From JBCCMA01 sp045107005 (GTDB taxonomy: Bacteria > Pseudomonadota > Gammaproteobacteria > Steroidobacterales > JBCCMA01): a stretch of DNA of 64,000 bases. A model generated the notes under the pieces. That model did not search any database, was not told the origin of the DNA, and saw nothing but the letters and a program-made list of their open reading frames with translations. Where the stretch lies: NCBI GenBank assembly GCA_045107005.1, contig JBGCFP010000026.1, positions 1 to 64,000 of the forward strand, in the 5' to 3' direction. The translations under genes were made by a program, and so were the position numbers. This document shows positions 33,371-41,651 of this stretch, in pieces; position 1 is the first letter of the stretch; every line of letters begins with the position of its first letter.

Positions 33371-34531
33371 TTAACGTGCCGAGACCGTCGATTTGAACCA
33401 CGGGTGCGGATTTTGGGGGTTACGGCCCCGACGAATCTCGAAATACAGGGCGCTCTGCGGCTGCCCACCGCTGTCACCAACCGTTGCCAGTTCGTCGCCA
33501 GCGTCGACCCATTCGCCCGACTGCTTGGCGAGCGTTTCATTGTGTCCGTACAGGCTGATGTAACCGTCGCTGTGCTCGAGCACCGTGAGCAAACCGAGGC
33601 CGGGGAGCCACTCTGCGTACGCCACCCGACCGCGCGCGATGGCACGCACCGGAGTGCCGCGCTCAGCCGCCACCAGTACGCCGTTCCACTTGAGCTTCTG
33701 GCCGGCACGGGGCTGACCGAAATCCGCGAGCAACCGACCTGTCAAGGGCCACGCCAACTTCCCCTTGAGTTTGGGAAAGGCGTCACGGCTGGCCACCGGA
33801 TACTCTTTCAACAACTGCTGAAGTTCGGCGATCAGTGACTCCAGACGTTTTTCTTCGCGTTCCAACCGGGTCACTTCGGACTCACCGGCCGCAATTTTTT
33901 TGGCAATCTGAGCCACCAGAGTCTGGCGCTCGGTGCGCGCCGCTTGCAGTGCGCTGCGCTCCGTCTCGCGCTGCGTTTGCAAATCGGCGATGCGTTGAGT
34001 CTGGACGGCGACTTGACGCGTGGTCTCGCGCAGCGCCTCGAGTTTGTCCACAACGGCGCGAATATTGTCAGCCCGGTGCTCGGCAAACATTTGATAGTAG
34101 ACGCTCATGCGACCCAACTGCGCCGGGTCGCGCTGGTTGAGCAACAGCTTAAGCTGCTCCTGACCACCGTTCATGAAAGCGGTGCGCACTTCCAGTGCGA
34201 GCGTGGACTTGTCGTCGTCCAGTGCCGCCGCACGCTCGCGTTCCTGCTGAGTCAAAGCAGCAAGCCGGGTCTCACCCGCGCGGCGTTCGTCCTTGAGCCT
34301 GACGATGTTCTTACCCAGATCCTGGATCCGCGATTCGATCTCACGCAGCTTGTCGCTTTGCGCGTCGCGTCGTTTCACATCGCGCTGCATCTCGCCGCGC
34401 ACTTTGTCGATCTTAGCGCGCAGCGCCTTGAGCTCACGATCCTGCGAGGGGTCAGCGAACACCGGCGCCGTGGCGCCGACGGCCATCAGCGCCACCGCGC
34501 AGACTATCGCTCGCAGCCCGGTTACTAGCAA
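33371..34531 (-). CDS. envC: murein hydrolase activator EnvC
   Basis: 386 residues. Signal peptide, then a long coiled coil (about 28-250, e.g. RELKALRAKIDKVRGEMQRD and TQRIADLQTQRETERSAL) and a C-terminal LytM domain. The LytM metal residues are lost: KWNGVLV replaces the HxGxD region and ALYFEIRR replaces HLHFE, as expected of an activator that switches on AmiA/AmiB amidases at division instead of cutting peptidoglycan. TTG start overlapping the gpmI stop by seven bases. Confidence 0.93.
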   Translation of the reverse strand: MLVTGLRAIVCAVALMAVGATAPVFADPSQDRELKALRAKIDKVRGEMQRDVKRRDAQSDKLREIESRIQDLGKNIVRLKDERRAGETRLAALTQQERERAAALDDDKSTLALEVRTAFMNGGQEQLKLLLNQRDPAQLGRMSVYYQMFAEHRADNIRAVVDKLEALRETTRQVAVQTQRIADLQTQRETERSALQAARTERQTLVAQIAKKIAAGESEVTRLEREEKRLESLIAELQQLLKEYPVASRDAFPKLKGKLAWPLTGRLLADFGQPRAGQKLKWNGVLVAAERGTPVRAIARGRVAYAEWLPGLGLLTVLEHSDGYISLYGHNETLAKQSGEWVDAGDELATVGDSGGQPQSALYFEIRRGRNPQNPHPWFKSTVSAR

Positions 34532-36051
34532 AGCAGGGAACGCCCCGTCATGTCGTCAGGCTGCTCCAAACCCATCATCGCGAGCAGCGTCGGCGCGATG
34601 TCGGACAGAACGCCACCGTCGCTAAGCTCACCGTCCATGCCATAGAGCAGCAGCGGCACCGGGTTGGTCGTGTGCGCCGTGTGCGCCTGCCCGCTGTGCG
34701 CATCGCTCATCTGCTCGGCATTGCCGTGATCGGCCGTCAGCAGGAACGCGCCGCCGGCCGCCAAGATTGCGTCGGCAACCCGCCCGACGCAGGTGTCGAG
34801 GGCTTCGATGGCCTTGACTGCCGCATCGAAATTTCCGGTGTGGCCGACCATGTCCGCATTGGCGTAATTGCAAATGATCAGATCAAACTCACCGCCCTCG
34901 ATCGCGGCCACCAGTTTGTCAGTGAGCGCCGGTGCGTTCATCTCCGGCTGCAGATCATAGGTGCGCACGTCCGGCGACGGCACAAGGATGCGCTCTTCGC
35001 CGGCAAACGGCGTTTCTTCGCCACCGTTAAAGAAGAACGTCACGTGTGCGTACTTTTCCGTCTCGGCGATGCGCAGCTGCTTGAGGCCCAAGCCTGACAC
35101 GACGGCCCCAAGTGTGTTCGGTAACTCATTGGGACCGTACGCCACGGGCGCATCGAAATCGGCCTGGTATTGCGTCATGCAAACGAAGTGGCGCAGCTTG
35201 ACGAAGCGCCGCGGTGAAAACCCGTCGAAATCCGGTTCGATGAACGCGCGCGTCATCTCACGCGCCCGATCAGCGCGGTAGTTCCAGAAAATCACAGCGT
35301 CGTTGTCGGCCACGACCGCCTCGTCACCCACGGCGGTCGGCACCACAAACTCGTCAGTCTCGTCGCGGGCATAAGCGGCGTCCAGCGCGTCGCCAGCGTT
35401 TTCGAATTGATGCTCGGTCGTCCCGTCAACGTACAGCTGGTAAGCCGCGCTGACCCGATCCCAGCGATTGTCTCGATCCATCGCGTAAAAGCGGCCGCAC
35501 AGCGACCCGACCCGCCCGAGTTCGCATTCGTCGAAAACGGCCTGCAAGCGCTGCAACGACGGTGCGGCGCTTTTCGGTGGCATGTCCCGGCCGTCAAGAA
35601 TCGCGTGCACGACCAGCTTGGACACGCCTCGCGCTTTGGCCATGCGCACCAGCGCAAACAGGTGTTCCTCGTGCGAATGAACGCCGCCCGGGCTCAGCAA
35701 GCCGAGCAGATGCAAGGTTGTATTGTCCCGAGCGCAGCCGTCCATGGCAGCGAGAAGGACCGCGTTGTCGCTCAAGCTGCCGTCCTCGATAGCCGCGCTG
35801 ATGCGCGTGTAATCCTGATAAACGACCCGGCCGGCGCCCAGGTTCAGGTGGCCGACTTCGGAATTGCCCATTTGGCCATGGGGCAAACCCACGTCGATCC
35901 CGGAGGTTTCAATCAGCGAGCGCGTCCCGGCCGCGCACAGACGCGCCCAATGGGGTTTGCGCGCTGCGGCAATAGCGTTGCCATCCGTGTCCTCCCGGTG
36001 GCCAAAACCATCGAGAATCAACAAAGCAACGGGACGAGGGCGATTTGTCAT
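34525..36051 (-). CDS. gpmI: 2,3-bisphosphoglycerate-independent phosphoglycerate mutase
   Basis: Interconverts 3- and 2-phosphoglycerate in glycolysis; manganese enzyme of the alkaline phosphatase superfamily. 508 residues, standard length. Metal and nucleophile residues are seen: Asp14 (LLILDGFGH), Ser64 (MGNSEVGHLNLGAGR), and LTADHGNAEQM near the C-terminus. It leads the gpmI-envC-ctp-yibQ operon, divergent from yibN, as in E. coli. Confidence 0.97.
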   Translation of the reverse strand: MTNRPRPVALLILDGFGHREDTDGNAIAAARKPHWARLCAAGTRSLIETSGIDVGLPHGQMGNSEVGHLNLGAGRVVYQDYTRISAAIEDGSLSDNAVLLAAMDGCARDNTTLHLLGLLSPGGVHSHEEHLFALVRMAKARGVSKLVVHAILDGRDMPPKSAAPSLQRLQAVFDECELGRVGSLCGRFYAMDRDNRWDRVSAAYQLYVDGTTEHQFENAGDALDAAYARDETDEFVVPTAVGDEAVVADNDAVIFWNYRADRAREMTRAFIEPDFDGFSPRRFVKLRHFVCMTQYQADFDAPVAYGPNELPNTLGAVVSGLGLKQLRIAETEKYAHVTFFFNGGEETPFAGEERILVPSPDVRTYDLQPEMNAPALTDKLVAAIEGGEFDLIICNYANADMVGHTGNFDAAVKAIEALDTCVGRVADAILAAGGAFLLTADHGNAEQMSDAHSGQAHTAHTTNPVPLLLYGMDGELSDGGVLSDIAPTLLAMMGLEQPDDMTGRSLLC

Positions 36052-36087
36052 AGTCTGAATTTCCTGCGCGAACCGCGAAAAGGGGCG

Positions 36088-36116
36088 ATTCTAACGCTAT
36101 CTCATGATCAGGTCAG
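36088..36116 (-). promoter_or_regulatory. predicted gpmI promoter
   Basis: CTGACC (36111-36116), 17-base spacer, TAGAAT (36088-36093) on the minus strand, 37 bases before the gpmI ATG. Matches the sigma-70 consensus at four and five of six positions. Confidence 0.55.
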
Positions 36117-36172
36117 GCGGCGGTGGCTCAGCCCCCGCCAGCCCCTCTGGTCGTGGCGCAGTGAGGCCGAGG

Positions 36173-36181
36173 TGCTATAAT
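36173..36181 (+). promoter_or_regulatory. extended -10 promoter for yibN-grxC-secB-gpsA
   Basis: TGCTATAAT is a perfect extended -10 element, 61 bases upstream of the yibN ATG; no good -35 box accompanies it, which is typical of extended -10 promoters. Confidence 0.6.
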
Positions 36182-36242
36182 CGCGCGCCGTTTCGCCGTG
36201 TCAGCGGTCGCGACGTCTTTCCACCTCACAACGGACCCGTCT

Positions 36243-36671
36243 ATGGATCGCCTGCTTGAATTTGCCACGAACCACCCCATCTTGATCTCGAGCGCGGTGT
36301 TTCTGACCATTCTCACTCTCGCGAACGAATTCAGGACGGTCAGCCGTCGCGGCGTGGATTTGTCGCCGCAGGATGCTATCGCGCTGATTAACAGCGGCGC
36401 GACCGTCGTGGACGTGCGCGGTATTGACCACTACAAGAACGGCCACATTATTAATGCTCGCCACATCCCCATGGATGAACTGGCCGACAAAGCCGACAAC
36501 AAGCTCGGTGGCAACAAGGAAGCCCCGGTTGTTATTTACGACGAGAACGGCTCCCAAGGTGCCCGTGCCGTCAACGTGCTGCGTGCGCAGCAGTTCACCA
36601 ACGTCGTCAACATCAAAGGCGGTGTCGGTGCCTGGGCGCGCGAGAACTTTCCGCTCGAAGCAGGGAAATGA
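36243..36671 (+). CDS. yibN: YibN-like rhodanese-domain membrane protein, no active-site Cys
   Basis: 142 residues. N-terminal membrane helix (ATNHPILISSAVFLTILTLA) and a rhodanese domain (VVDVRGIDHYKNGHIINARHIPMDEL...VGAWARENFPL). The catalytic loop is VIYDENGSQGARA with no Cys, so sulfur transfer is unlikely. E. coli YibN has the same architecture and genomic position, upstream of grxC and secB. It may act as a membrane scaffold, perhaps near the Sec system. ATG at 36243. Confidence 0.88.
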   Translation: MDRLLEFATNHPILISSAVFLTILTLANEFRTVSRRGVDLSPQDAIALINSGATVVDVRGIDHYKNGHIINARHIPMDELADKADNKLGGNKEAPVVIYDENGSQGARAVNVLRAQQFTNVVNIKGGVGAWARENFPLEAGK

Positions 36672-36674
36672 CCC

Positions 36675-36950
36675 ATGAACGCCAACACGCCCACCGTCAC
36701 CATGTACGCCACCCGCTACTGCCCGTACTGCATGCAGGCCAAGGCACTGCTTGAACGCAAAGGCGTGGCGTACAAGAACATCGATGTACAAGCGGATGCC
36801 GCCCAGCGCGACATCATGATTGAGCGCGCCGGTCGCACCAGCGTGCCGCAGATTTTTGTTGGCGATCACCACGTGGGCGGCAGCGACGAACTGCACGCAC
36901 TGGATCGCGAAGGCAAACTCGATCCGCTGCTCGAAGGCGCCACCGACTAG
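36675..36950 (+). CDS. grxC: glutaredoxin 3
   Basis: 91 residues, dithiol glutaredoxin with active site CPYC (Cys16, Cys19), the TSVPQIFVGD cis-Pro loop and GGSDEL glutathione-binding motif. Reduces disulfides and glutathionylated proteins in the cytoplasm. Starts four bases after the yibN stop and is followed by secB, the conserved order. Confidence 0.96.
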   Translation: MNANTPTVTMYATRYCPYCMQAKALLERKGVAYKNIDVQADAAQRDIMIERAGRTSVPQIFVGDHHVGGSDELHALDREGKLDPLLEGATD

Positions 36951-37021
36951 TTTTACTGGCCGCGGGCCATGCGCACCGCGGTTTCCTTTTTTCCTACTCT
37001 ATATCATTGCGAGACAACACC

Positions 37022-37519
37022 ATGGCAAACGAAACCACCGCTGCGAGCGATGCGATGCAAAGCAAGCAGGTTGGCATCCAGCGTATCTACTTGAAAGACT
37101 GCTCGTTTGAAGCGCCGGGCACGCCCGCCGTTTTCACCCAGGAATGGAAACCTACGATCAACCTGAACCTGACCACCGCCAATCGCAAGATGGATGTGGA
37201 AGTGGAAGAGGGCACGGAAGATCCGGGCGACGTCTATGAAGTGACGCTGACCGTTGAAGCGCGGGCGATGCTCGGTGAAGCCACGGCGTTCCTGTGTGAA
37301 GTCAAACAGTCCGGCTTGTTTTTCCTCAAAGGCCTGTCCAAGGAAGAATTGGCTCAGGTGCTGGGCAGTTTTTGTCCGTCGCAGCTCTATCCGTACGCCC
37401 GCGAAGCCATCTCGGATCTGGTCGGCAAAGGCGGCTTCCCGTCGCTCGCGCTGCAACCGGTCAACTTCGACGGCATGCTCGCCGAACACCAGCGCAAAGC
37501 CGCCGAAGGCGCGCACTAG
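37022..37519 (+). CDS. secB: protein-export chaperone SecB
   Basis: 165 residues. Holds preproteins unfolded and delivers them to SecA. Recognisable by IQRIYLKDCSFEAPGTPAVF, DVYEVTLTVEA, GLFFLKGL and LGSFCPSQLYPYAREAISDLVGKGGFP. ATG at 37022 with GAG upstream. Its presence fits the many Sec-exported lipoproteins and beta-barrel proteins in the window. Confidence 0.97.
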   Translation: MANETTAASDAMQSKQVGIQRIYLKDCSFEAPGTPAVFTQEWKPTINLNLTTANRKMDVEVEEGTEDPGDVYEVTLTVEARAMLGEATAFLCEVKQSGLFFLKGLSKEELAQVLGSFCPSQLYPYAREAISDLVGKGGFPSLALQPVNFDGMLAEHQRKAAEGAH

Positions 37520-37528
37520 TCCGGCGTA

Positions 37529-38539
37529 TTGGTGAACGATTTGCTGTCATCGCCCATCGCCGTACTCGGCGCTGGCTCGTGGGGGACGGCGCTCGCGATC
37601 CAACTCGCGCGCGTCGGTCGCCCGGTGATTCTTTGGGGTCGTGACGCCGCAGCGGTCGAGCAGATGGCGGTCGACCGTTGCAACAAGCGTTACCTGCCCG
37701 ACGCGGCGTTTCCGGAGTCGCTGACGCTGCAAACCGATCTGACGCATGCCGTGCGTGAAGTGGGCGACGTTCTCGTTGTCGTGCCGAGCCACGCGTTTCG
37801 CGGCATGCTTGAATCACTCGAGTATCTGGTGCCGCGGGAAACCCGCCTCGCCTGGGCCACGAAAGGTTTTGAGCAGGGCTCGGGCAAGCTGCCGCATCAG
37901 GTCGCTTGCGACGTGCTGGGTAGCGAACAGGCGATGGCCGTTTTGTCGGGCCCCACGTTTGCGAAGGAAGTGGGCGATGGATTCCCCACCTTGATCACCG
38001 TCGCGGCCAACGATGCCGCGTTCGCTGACGACATGGCGCTGAGCCTGTCCAATGCGAGTTTTCGCGCCTACACCACCAATGACATGACCGGTGTTGAAGT
38101 GGGCGCAGCGGTCAAAAATGCGCTGGCCATCGGGGCCGGGATCTCCGACGGTCTGGGCTTTGGGGCCAACACCCGCATCGCACTGATCACGCGCGGGCTG
38201 GCAGAGATGTCGCGACTCGGTATGGCGCTTGGTGCCGAGCAGGAAACGTTCATGGGTCTCGCCGGCATGGGCGATCTCGTGCTGACCTGCACAGACAATC
38301 TGTCGCGCAACCGGCGGATGGGTTTGAAGCTTGCCGAGGGCAAGAGCATCGACGAAGCCGCCGAAGAAATCGGACAGGTGGTCGAAGGTGTGCGCGCGGC
38401 CAAAGCGGTGCACGAGGTGGCCAGGCAGCTGGCCGTGGATACGCCGATCATCGATCGGATCTATGCCGTGCTCTACGAGGGCAAAAACACGCGCGAGGCC
38501 GTCGCCGAGCTCATGCAGCGCGGCCTCACTCGCGAGTAA
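37529..38539 (+). CDS. gpsA: glycerol-3-phosphate dehydrogenase [NAD(P)+]
   Basis: Makes sn-glycerol 3-phosphate from dihydroxyacetone phosphate for phospholipids. 336 residues. The NAD(P)-binding loop is LGAGSWGTALA; the catalytic Lys is in GAAVKNALAIGAG, and GFGANTRIALITRG with LAGMGDLVLTCT are family motifs. Starts with TTG at 37529 or GTG at 37532, nine to twelve bases after secB, without a strong ribosome-binding site. Last gene of the operon. Confidence 0.96.
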   Translation: MVNDLLSSPIAVLGAGSWGTALAIQLARVGRPVILWGRDAAAVEQMAVDRCNKRYLPDAAFPESLTLQTDLTHAVREVGDVLVVVPSHAFRGMLESLEYLVPRETRLAWATKGFEQGSGKLPHQVACDVLGSEQAMAVLSGPTFAKEVGDGFPTLITVAANDAAFADDMALSLSNASFRAYTTNDMTGVEVGAAVKNALAIGAGISDGLGFGANTRIALITRGLAEMSRLGMALGAEQETFMGLAGMGDLVLTCTDNLSRNRRMGLKLAEGKSIDEAAEEIGQVVEGVRAAKAVHEVARQLAVDTPIIDRIYAVLYEGKNTREAVAELMQRGLTRE

Positions 38540-38553
38540 CGCTTAACGTCGCT

Positions 38554-39210
38554 TTAGAAATTCCAGCTGAAGCCCAGCGACAGCACGGGATACAAATCGA
38601 AATCGTCGATTTCCTCTTGCAGCTCCATGCGCTCTACTTCGAGTTCACTCTGGAACGTCGGATCGTCGGCCAGCAAGCCGTCAGCGGTTACCGTGAGCGC
38701 TGGTGAACCCTGCATCAGTACCCCAAGGTCGACATTCAACCCGAACGTATCGAACACGCGAAAGTCCGCACCGACGCCCGCGTAGGGCGCAATCGTATCG
38801 AAGTCCGCATCGGCTCTGAGCGTACCGACCTGCGCGCCGGTGAATGTCGAACCGCCAATTTGAAACGTGCTGCTGTCGCGACTGACCAGATTTATCTCAT
38901 TGCCGTTGCGAAAGACACCTGCGGTGAATCGAAACGGTGACAGCGGCACGCGCAAATTGCCGGTCAGATAGAAACTCTGCAGATCGATGTCACCATCGTA
39001 ATCAACGCCCGCTTCGCTGCCGTCCTGGTCGAACGAAAATCCGTTCAGCCCCGCGCGAAAATCAAGAAAGGGCACAGCGCGCCAGGTGGCTTCCAGCCCC
39101 AAACCGAGTGTGCCCGCGCGCACGCCGAACCACAGATCGTCGTCGGCATGTGCCGACATTGTGACGATGGATGCGACGACCAACGCCGCGGTCTTGCGAA
39201 AAAGAGCCAT
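38554..39210 (-). CDS. outer-membrane beta-barrel protein of unknown role
   Basis: 218 residues with a signal peptide (ALFRKTAALVVASIVTMSAHA). The rest alternates polar and hydrophobic residues (YLTGNLRVPLSPFRFTAGVF, FDTIAPYAGVGADFRVFD) and ends LYPVLSLGFSWNF, a C-terminal Phe signature for BAM-assembled barrels. Similar proteins are annotated as OmpW-like or porin-family beta-barrels. Convergent with gpsA, 14 bases apart, and single-gene. Confidence 0.72.
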   Translation of the reverse strand: MALFRKTAALVVASIVTMSAHADDDLWFGVRAGTLGLGLEATWRAVPFLDFRAGLNGFSFDQDGSEAGVDYDGDIDLQSFYLTGNLRVPLSPFRFTAGVFRNGNEINLVSRDSSTFQIGGSTFTGAQVGTLRADADFDTIAPYAGVGADFRVFDTFGLNVDLGVLMQGSPALTVTADGLLADDPTFQSELEVERMELQEEIDDFDLYPVLSLGFSWNF

Positions 39211-39295
39211 GGTGCTTCCCTGCCTGTTTCAGTGAATGGGACGTGCAGGCTACTGGCTTGGTGAGACCCGCTTTGTGACGCAGGTCGCGAACCGC

Positions 39296-39802
39296 TTAAT
39301 CGATGGGCTTGCAAGCCTCGCCGGCACCGTCGAAAGACAGCTGACGCCACGCTTCGTAAATAACCACCGCAACGGAATTCGACAGATTCAGACTGCGGTT
39401 GTCCGGCCGCATCGGTATGCGCAAACGTTGGTCGTTGGTCTTGGTATCCAGAAATGCGTCGGGAAGGCCACGGGTCTCAGGGCCGAAGATCACGGCATCG
39501 CCCGCTTCGAAACGCGTGGCGTAGAGCGAGGTCGTGGCGCGAGTGGTTAGCGCGAAAACCCGACCCGGGCAGCTCGCCAATGCGTCGTCGAGCGAATCGT
39601 GCTCAATGACTTGCGCCCAATCCAGATAGTCCATCCCGGCGCGGCGCAGTTTTTTCTCGTCCAGCGCAAATCCCAGCGGGTGCACAAGATGCAGAGTGGC
39701 ACCGGTGTTGGCGCAAAGACGCATGACGTTACCGGTGTTGGGCGGAATTTCCGGCTCGAACATAATCACGTGGAGCCACGGTGGCGAAGACTGTGAATTC
39801 AT
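39296..39802 (-). CDS. trmL: tRNA (cytidine(34)-2'-O)-methyltransferase
   Basis: 168 residues, SPOUT methyltransferase modifying the wobble base of tRNA-Leu. The knot motifs are intact: EIPPNTGNVMRLCANTGATLHLV, FGPETRGLP and IPMRPDNRSLNLSNSVAVVIYEAWRQ. ATG at 39802 is preferred; an upstream in-frame start would add 13 residues with basic character. Divergent from pyrD with 46 bases between. Confidence 0.95.
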   Translation of the reverse strand: MNSQSSPPWLHVIMFEPEIPPNTGNVMRLCANTGATLHLVHPLGFALDEKKLRRAGMDYLDWAQVIEHDSLDDALASCPGRVFALTTRATTSLYATRFEAGDAVIFGPETRGLPDAFLDTKTNDQRLRIPMRPDNRSLNLSNSVAVVIYEAWRQLSFDGAGEACKPID

Positions 39803-39848
39803 GGCGCGAGAGTACCGGCGCCGCGGCTTGACTGCTACCATCGCCGCT

Positions 39849-40784
39849 ATGCCAGATTCACGCTTACACAGTCAGTTTTGCGGCCTGCCGCTGTCGTCAC
39901 CCATCGTACTCCTGTCGGGCTGCGTGGGCTTTGGCGAGGAGTACACTCGGGTCGAGGGATTTTCCAATACCGACGTCGGAGCGATCGTGCTCAAGGGTAC
40001 GACGCTGGAGCCACGTCTTGGCAATCCGGCCCACCGCGTCTACGAGACGCCCATGGGCATGCTCAACGCGATCGGGTTGCAAAACCCGGGCGTCGATCAC
40101 GTCATCAACCAGACGTTGGGCACTCTGGATTTTTCTGAAACGCGCTTTATCGCCAACGTATGCGGCTCGACGGTCGAAGATTATGCCGAAGTCACCCGGC
40201 GCTTTGACGACTCGCCGATTGACGCCATCGAGATCAATATCTCGTGCCCGAACATCAAGGAAGGCGGCGTCGCGTTTGGCAATGATCCGGATATGTCGGC
40301 GCGCGTCGTTGAAGTATGCCGCAAGGCGACCAGCAAACCGATTATCACCAAGCTCTCGCCCAACCAGACCGACATCCAGACCAACGCCCGGCGGTGCATC
40401 GAGGCGGGCAGCGACGCGCTGGCGGTGATCAATACGGTCATGGGCATGGCCATTGATGTGAACAAACGCACGCCGGTTATCGGCAACGTGCAGGGCGGTT
40501 TATCGGGCCCCGCCATCAAGCCGATTGCACTTTTGAAGGTGCATCAGGTCTATCAAGTGGCGCGCGAGCACAATATTCCGATCATCGGGCAAGGCGGCAT
40601 TCACACCGTCACCGACGCACTGGAGTTCATTATTGCCGGTGCTGCCACCGTGGGCATTGGCACGGCGCTGTTTTACGACCCACTTCTGTGCACGAAGATC
40701 AACGATGGTATTGTGCAGTATCTGGACGATAACGATATTGCCGATGTGCAGGCGCTGTGCGGAAGCTTGCAGTTGCCCGGTTAA
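39849..40784 (+). CDS. pyrD: dihydroorotate dehydrogenase, class 1B catalytic subunit
   Basis: Oxidises dihydroorotate to orotate. 311 residues with FMN barrel. The catalytic Cys133 is in EINISCPNIKEGG, as in class 1B PyrD (Cys), not class 2 (Ser); other motifs are GAIVLKGTTLEPRLGNP, NAIGLQNPGVD and GQGGIHTVTDALEFI. Class 1B enzymes normally work with PyrK, a FAD/2Fe-2S subunit, which is not next to it. ATG at 39849; no N-terminal membrane segment. Confidence 0.93.
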   Translation: MPDSRLHSQFCGLPLSSPIVLLSGCVGFGEEYTRVEGFSNTDVGAIVLKGTTLEPRLGNPAHRVYETPMGMLNAIGLQNPGVDHVINQTLGTLDFSETRFIANVCGSTVEDYAEVTRRFDDSPIDAIEINISCPNIKEGGVAFGNDPDMSARVVEVCRKATSKPIITKLSPNQTDIQTNARRCIEAGSDALAVINTVMGMAIDVNKRTPVIGNVQGGLSGPAIKPIALLKVHQVYQVAREHNIPIIGQGGIHTVTDALEFIIAGAATVGIGTALFYDPLLCTKINDGIVQYLDDNDIADVQALCGSLQLPG

Positions 40785-40796
40785 GGAAACCCAACT

Positions 40797-41258
40797 ATGC
40801 GACATTTGCTTCTTTCTATGGTGAGCATCGCGGCTCTGGCCGGCTGCACCGGTCAGCAGGTCAAGAACGTGTCGGGGGCCGTTGCCGAGGCGGCGCTCAA
40901 AGAGACCGTTTACCATGCTTCCGGCGCGCGCTCGAACGACGAGCAAGCCTGCCGAGCCGGCGGGGATCGCAACCAGATTTGCGAGAACAGCAAACGACAG
41001 AGTTTTATGGGCGAAACGCCCGCGCAAAAACAAGCCAGGGCGGCGGCACAGCGCCAGGCAACGCGCGATCAGGCTGAGAGCTTCAAGCAGGGTTGGTCGA
41101 GCGTACGCGGTACGCCCAACTGCGTCGACGACGGTGTCGAGTGTGACGACACGCCGGTCGTGGGAGAAACGATAGTGAAAAAGAAAAAGCCCAAACGGGT
41201 CGTTTCGCGCAACACGAACGACTTCACACGAGAACTGAAAACACTCCTGGCGCAGTAG
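40797..41258 (+). CDS. small lipoprotein of unknown function
   Basis: 153 residues with lipobox LAGC (RHLLLSMVSIAALAGCTG). The mature part is polar, Gln/Arg/Lys rich (AQKQARAAAQRQATRDQAESFKQGW) and ends with a basic tail (VKKKKPKRVVSRN). Four Cys lie in pairs (ACRAGGDRNQIC and CVDDGVEC), likely disulfides. Starts 12 bases after pyrD. I do not recognise the family. Confidence 0.65.
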   Translation: MRHLLLSMVSIAALAGCTGQQVKNVSGAVAEAALKETVYHASGARSNDEQACRAGGDRNQICENSKRQSFMGETPAQKQARAAAQRQATRDQAESFKQGWSSVRGTPNCVDDGVECDDTPVVGETIVKKKKPKRVVSRNTNDFTRELKTLLAQ

Positions 41259-41270
41259 CCGCCGGGTGTC

Positions 41271-41651
41271 TTAGTCGGTCGCCAGAAACGCGATCGCCAG
41301 GCAGGTCCAGGCCGCAATGAGGGCCAAGCCGCCGAGCGGTGTGATTGCGCCGAGTGCCGATTTTCCGCTCAAGGCCAATGCGTACAGACTGCCGCTAAAC
41401 AGCAGCATACCCGCCAGCATCAGGTAAAACGCCCGTACGACCCACGGCGAGTCGGGCAAGCGGGTCAGCGCGAACGCCAACGCGAACAATCCCAACGCGT
41501 GGTAGAAGTGATACTGCGCACCCGTTTCGAAGGCTCGCAACAGGGGCGCCGTCAGTTTTTCTCGCAGCGCGTGAGCGCCGAACGCGCCCGCAACAATGGC
41601 CAGCGCCGCATTGATGGCGCCAAGCGCCGCTACAGTGTTTTGGCTCACCAT
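41271..41651 (-). CDS. DUF423 (YgdD-like) membrane protein
   Basis: 126 residues with four membrane helices. DUF423 features: GAFGAHALREKL near the N-terminus, FETGAQYHFYHALGL and FSGSLYALALSG. Function unknown. ATG at 41651 overlaps the asparagine-synthetase-like gene's stop (ATGGTGA), so translation is probably coupled. Confidence 0.9.
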   Translation of the reverse strand: MVSQNTVAALGAINAALAIVAGAFGAHALREKLTAPLLRAFETGAQYHFYHALGLFALAFALTRLPDSPWVVRAFYLMLAGMLLFSGSLYALALSGKSALGAITPLGGLALIAAWTCLAIAFLATD

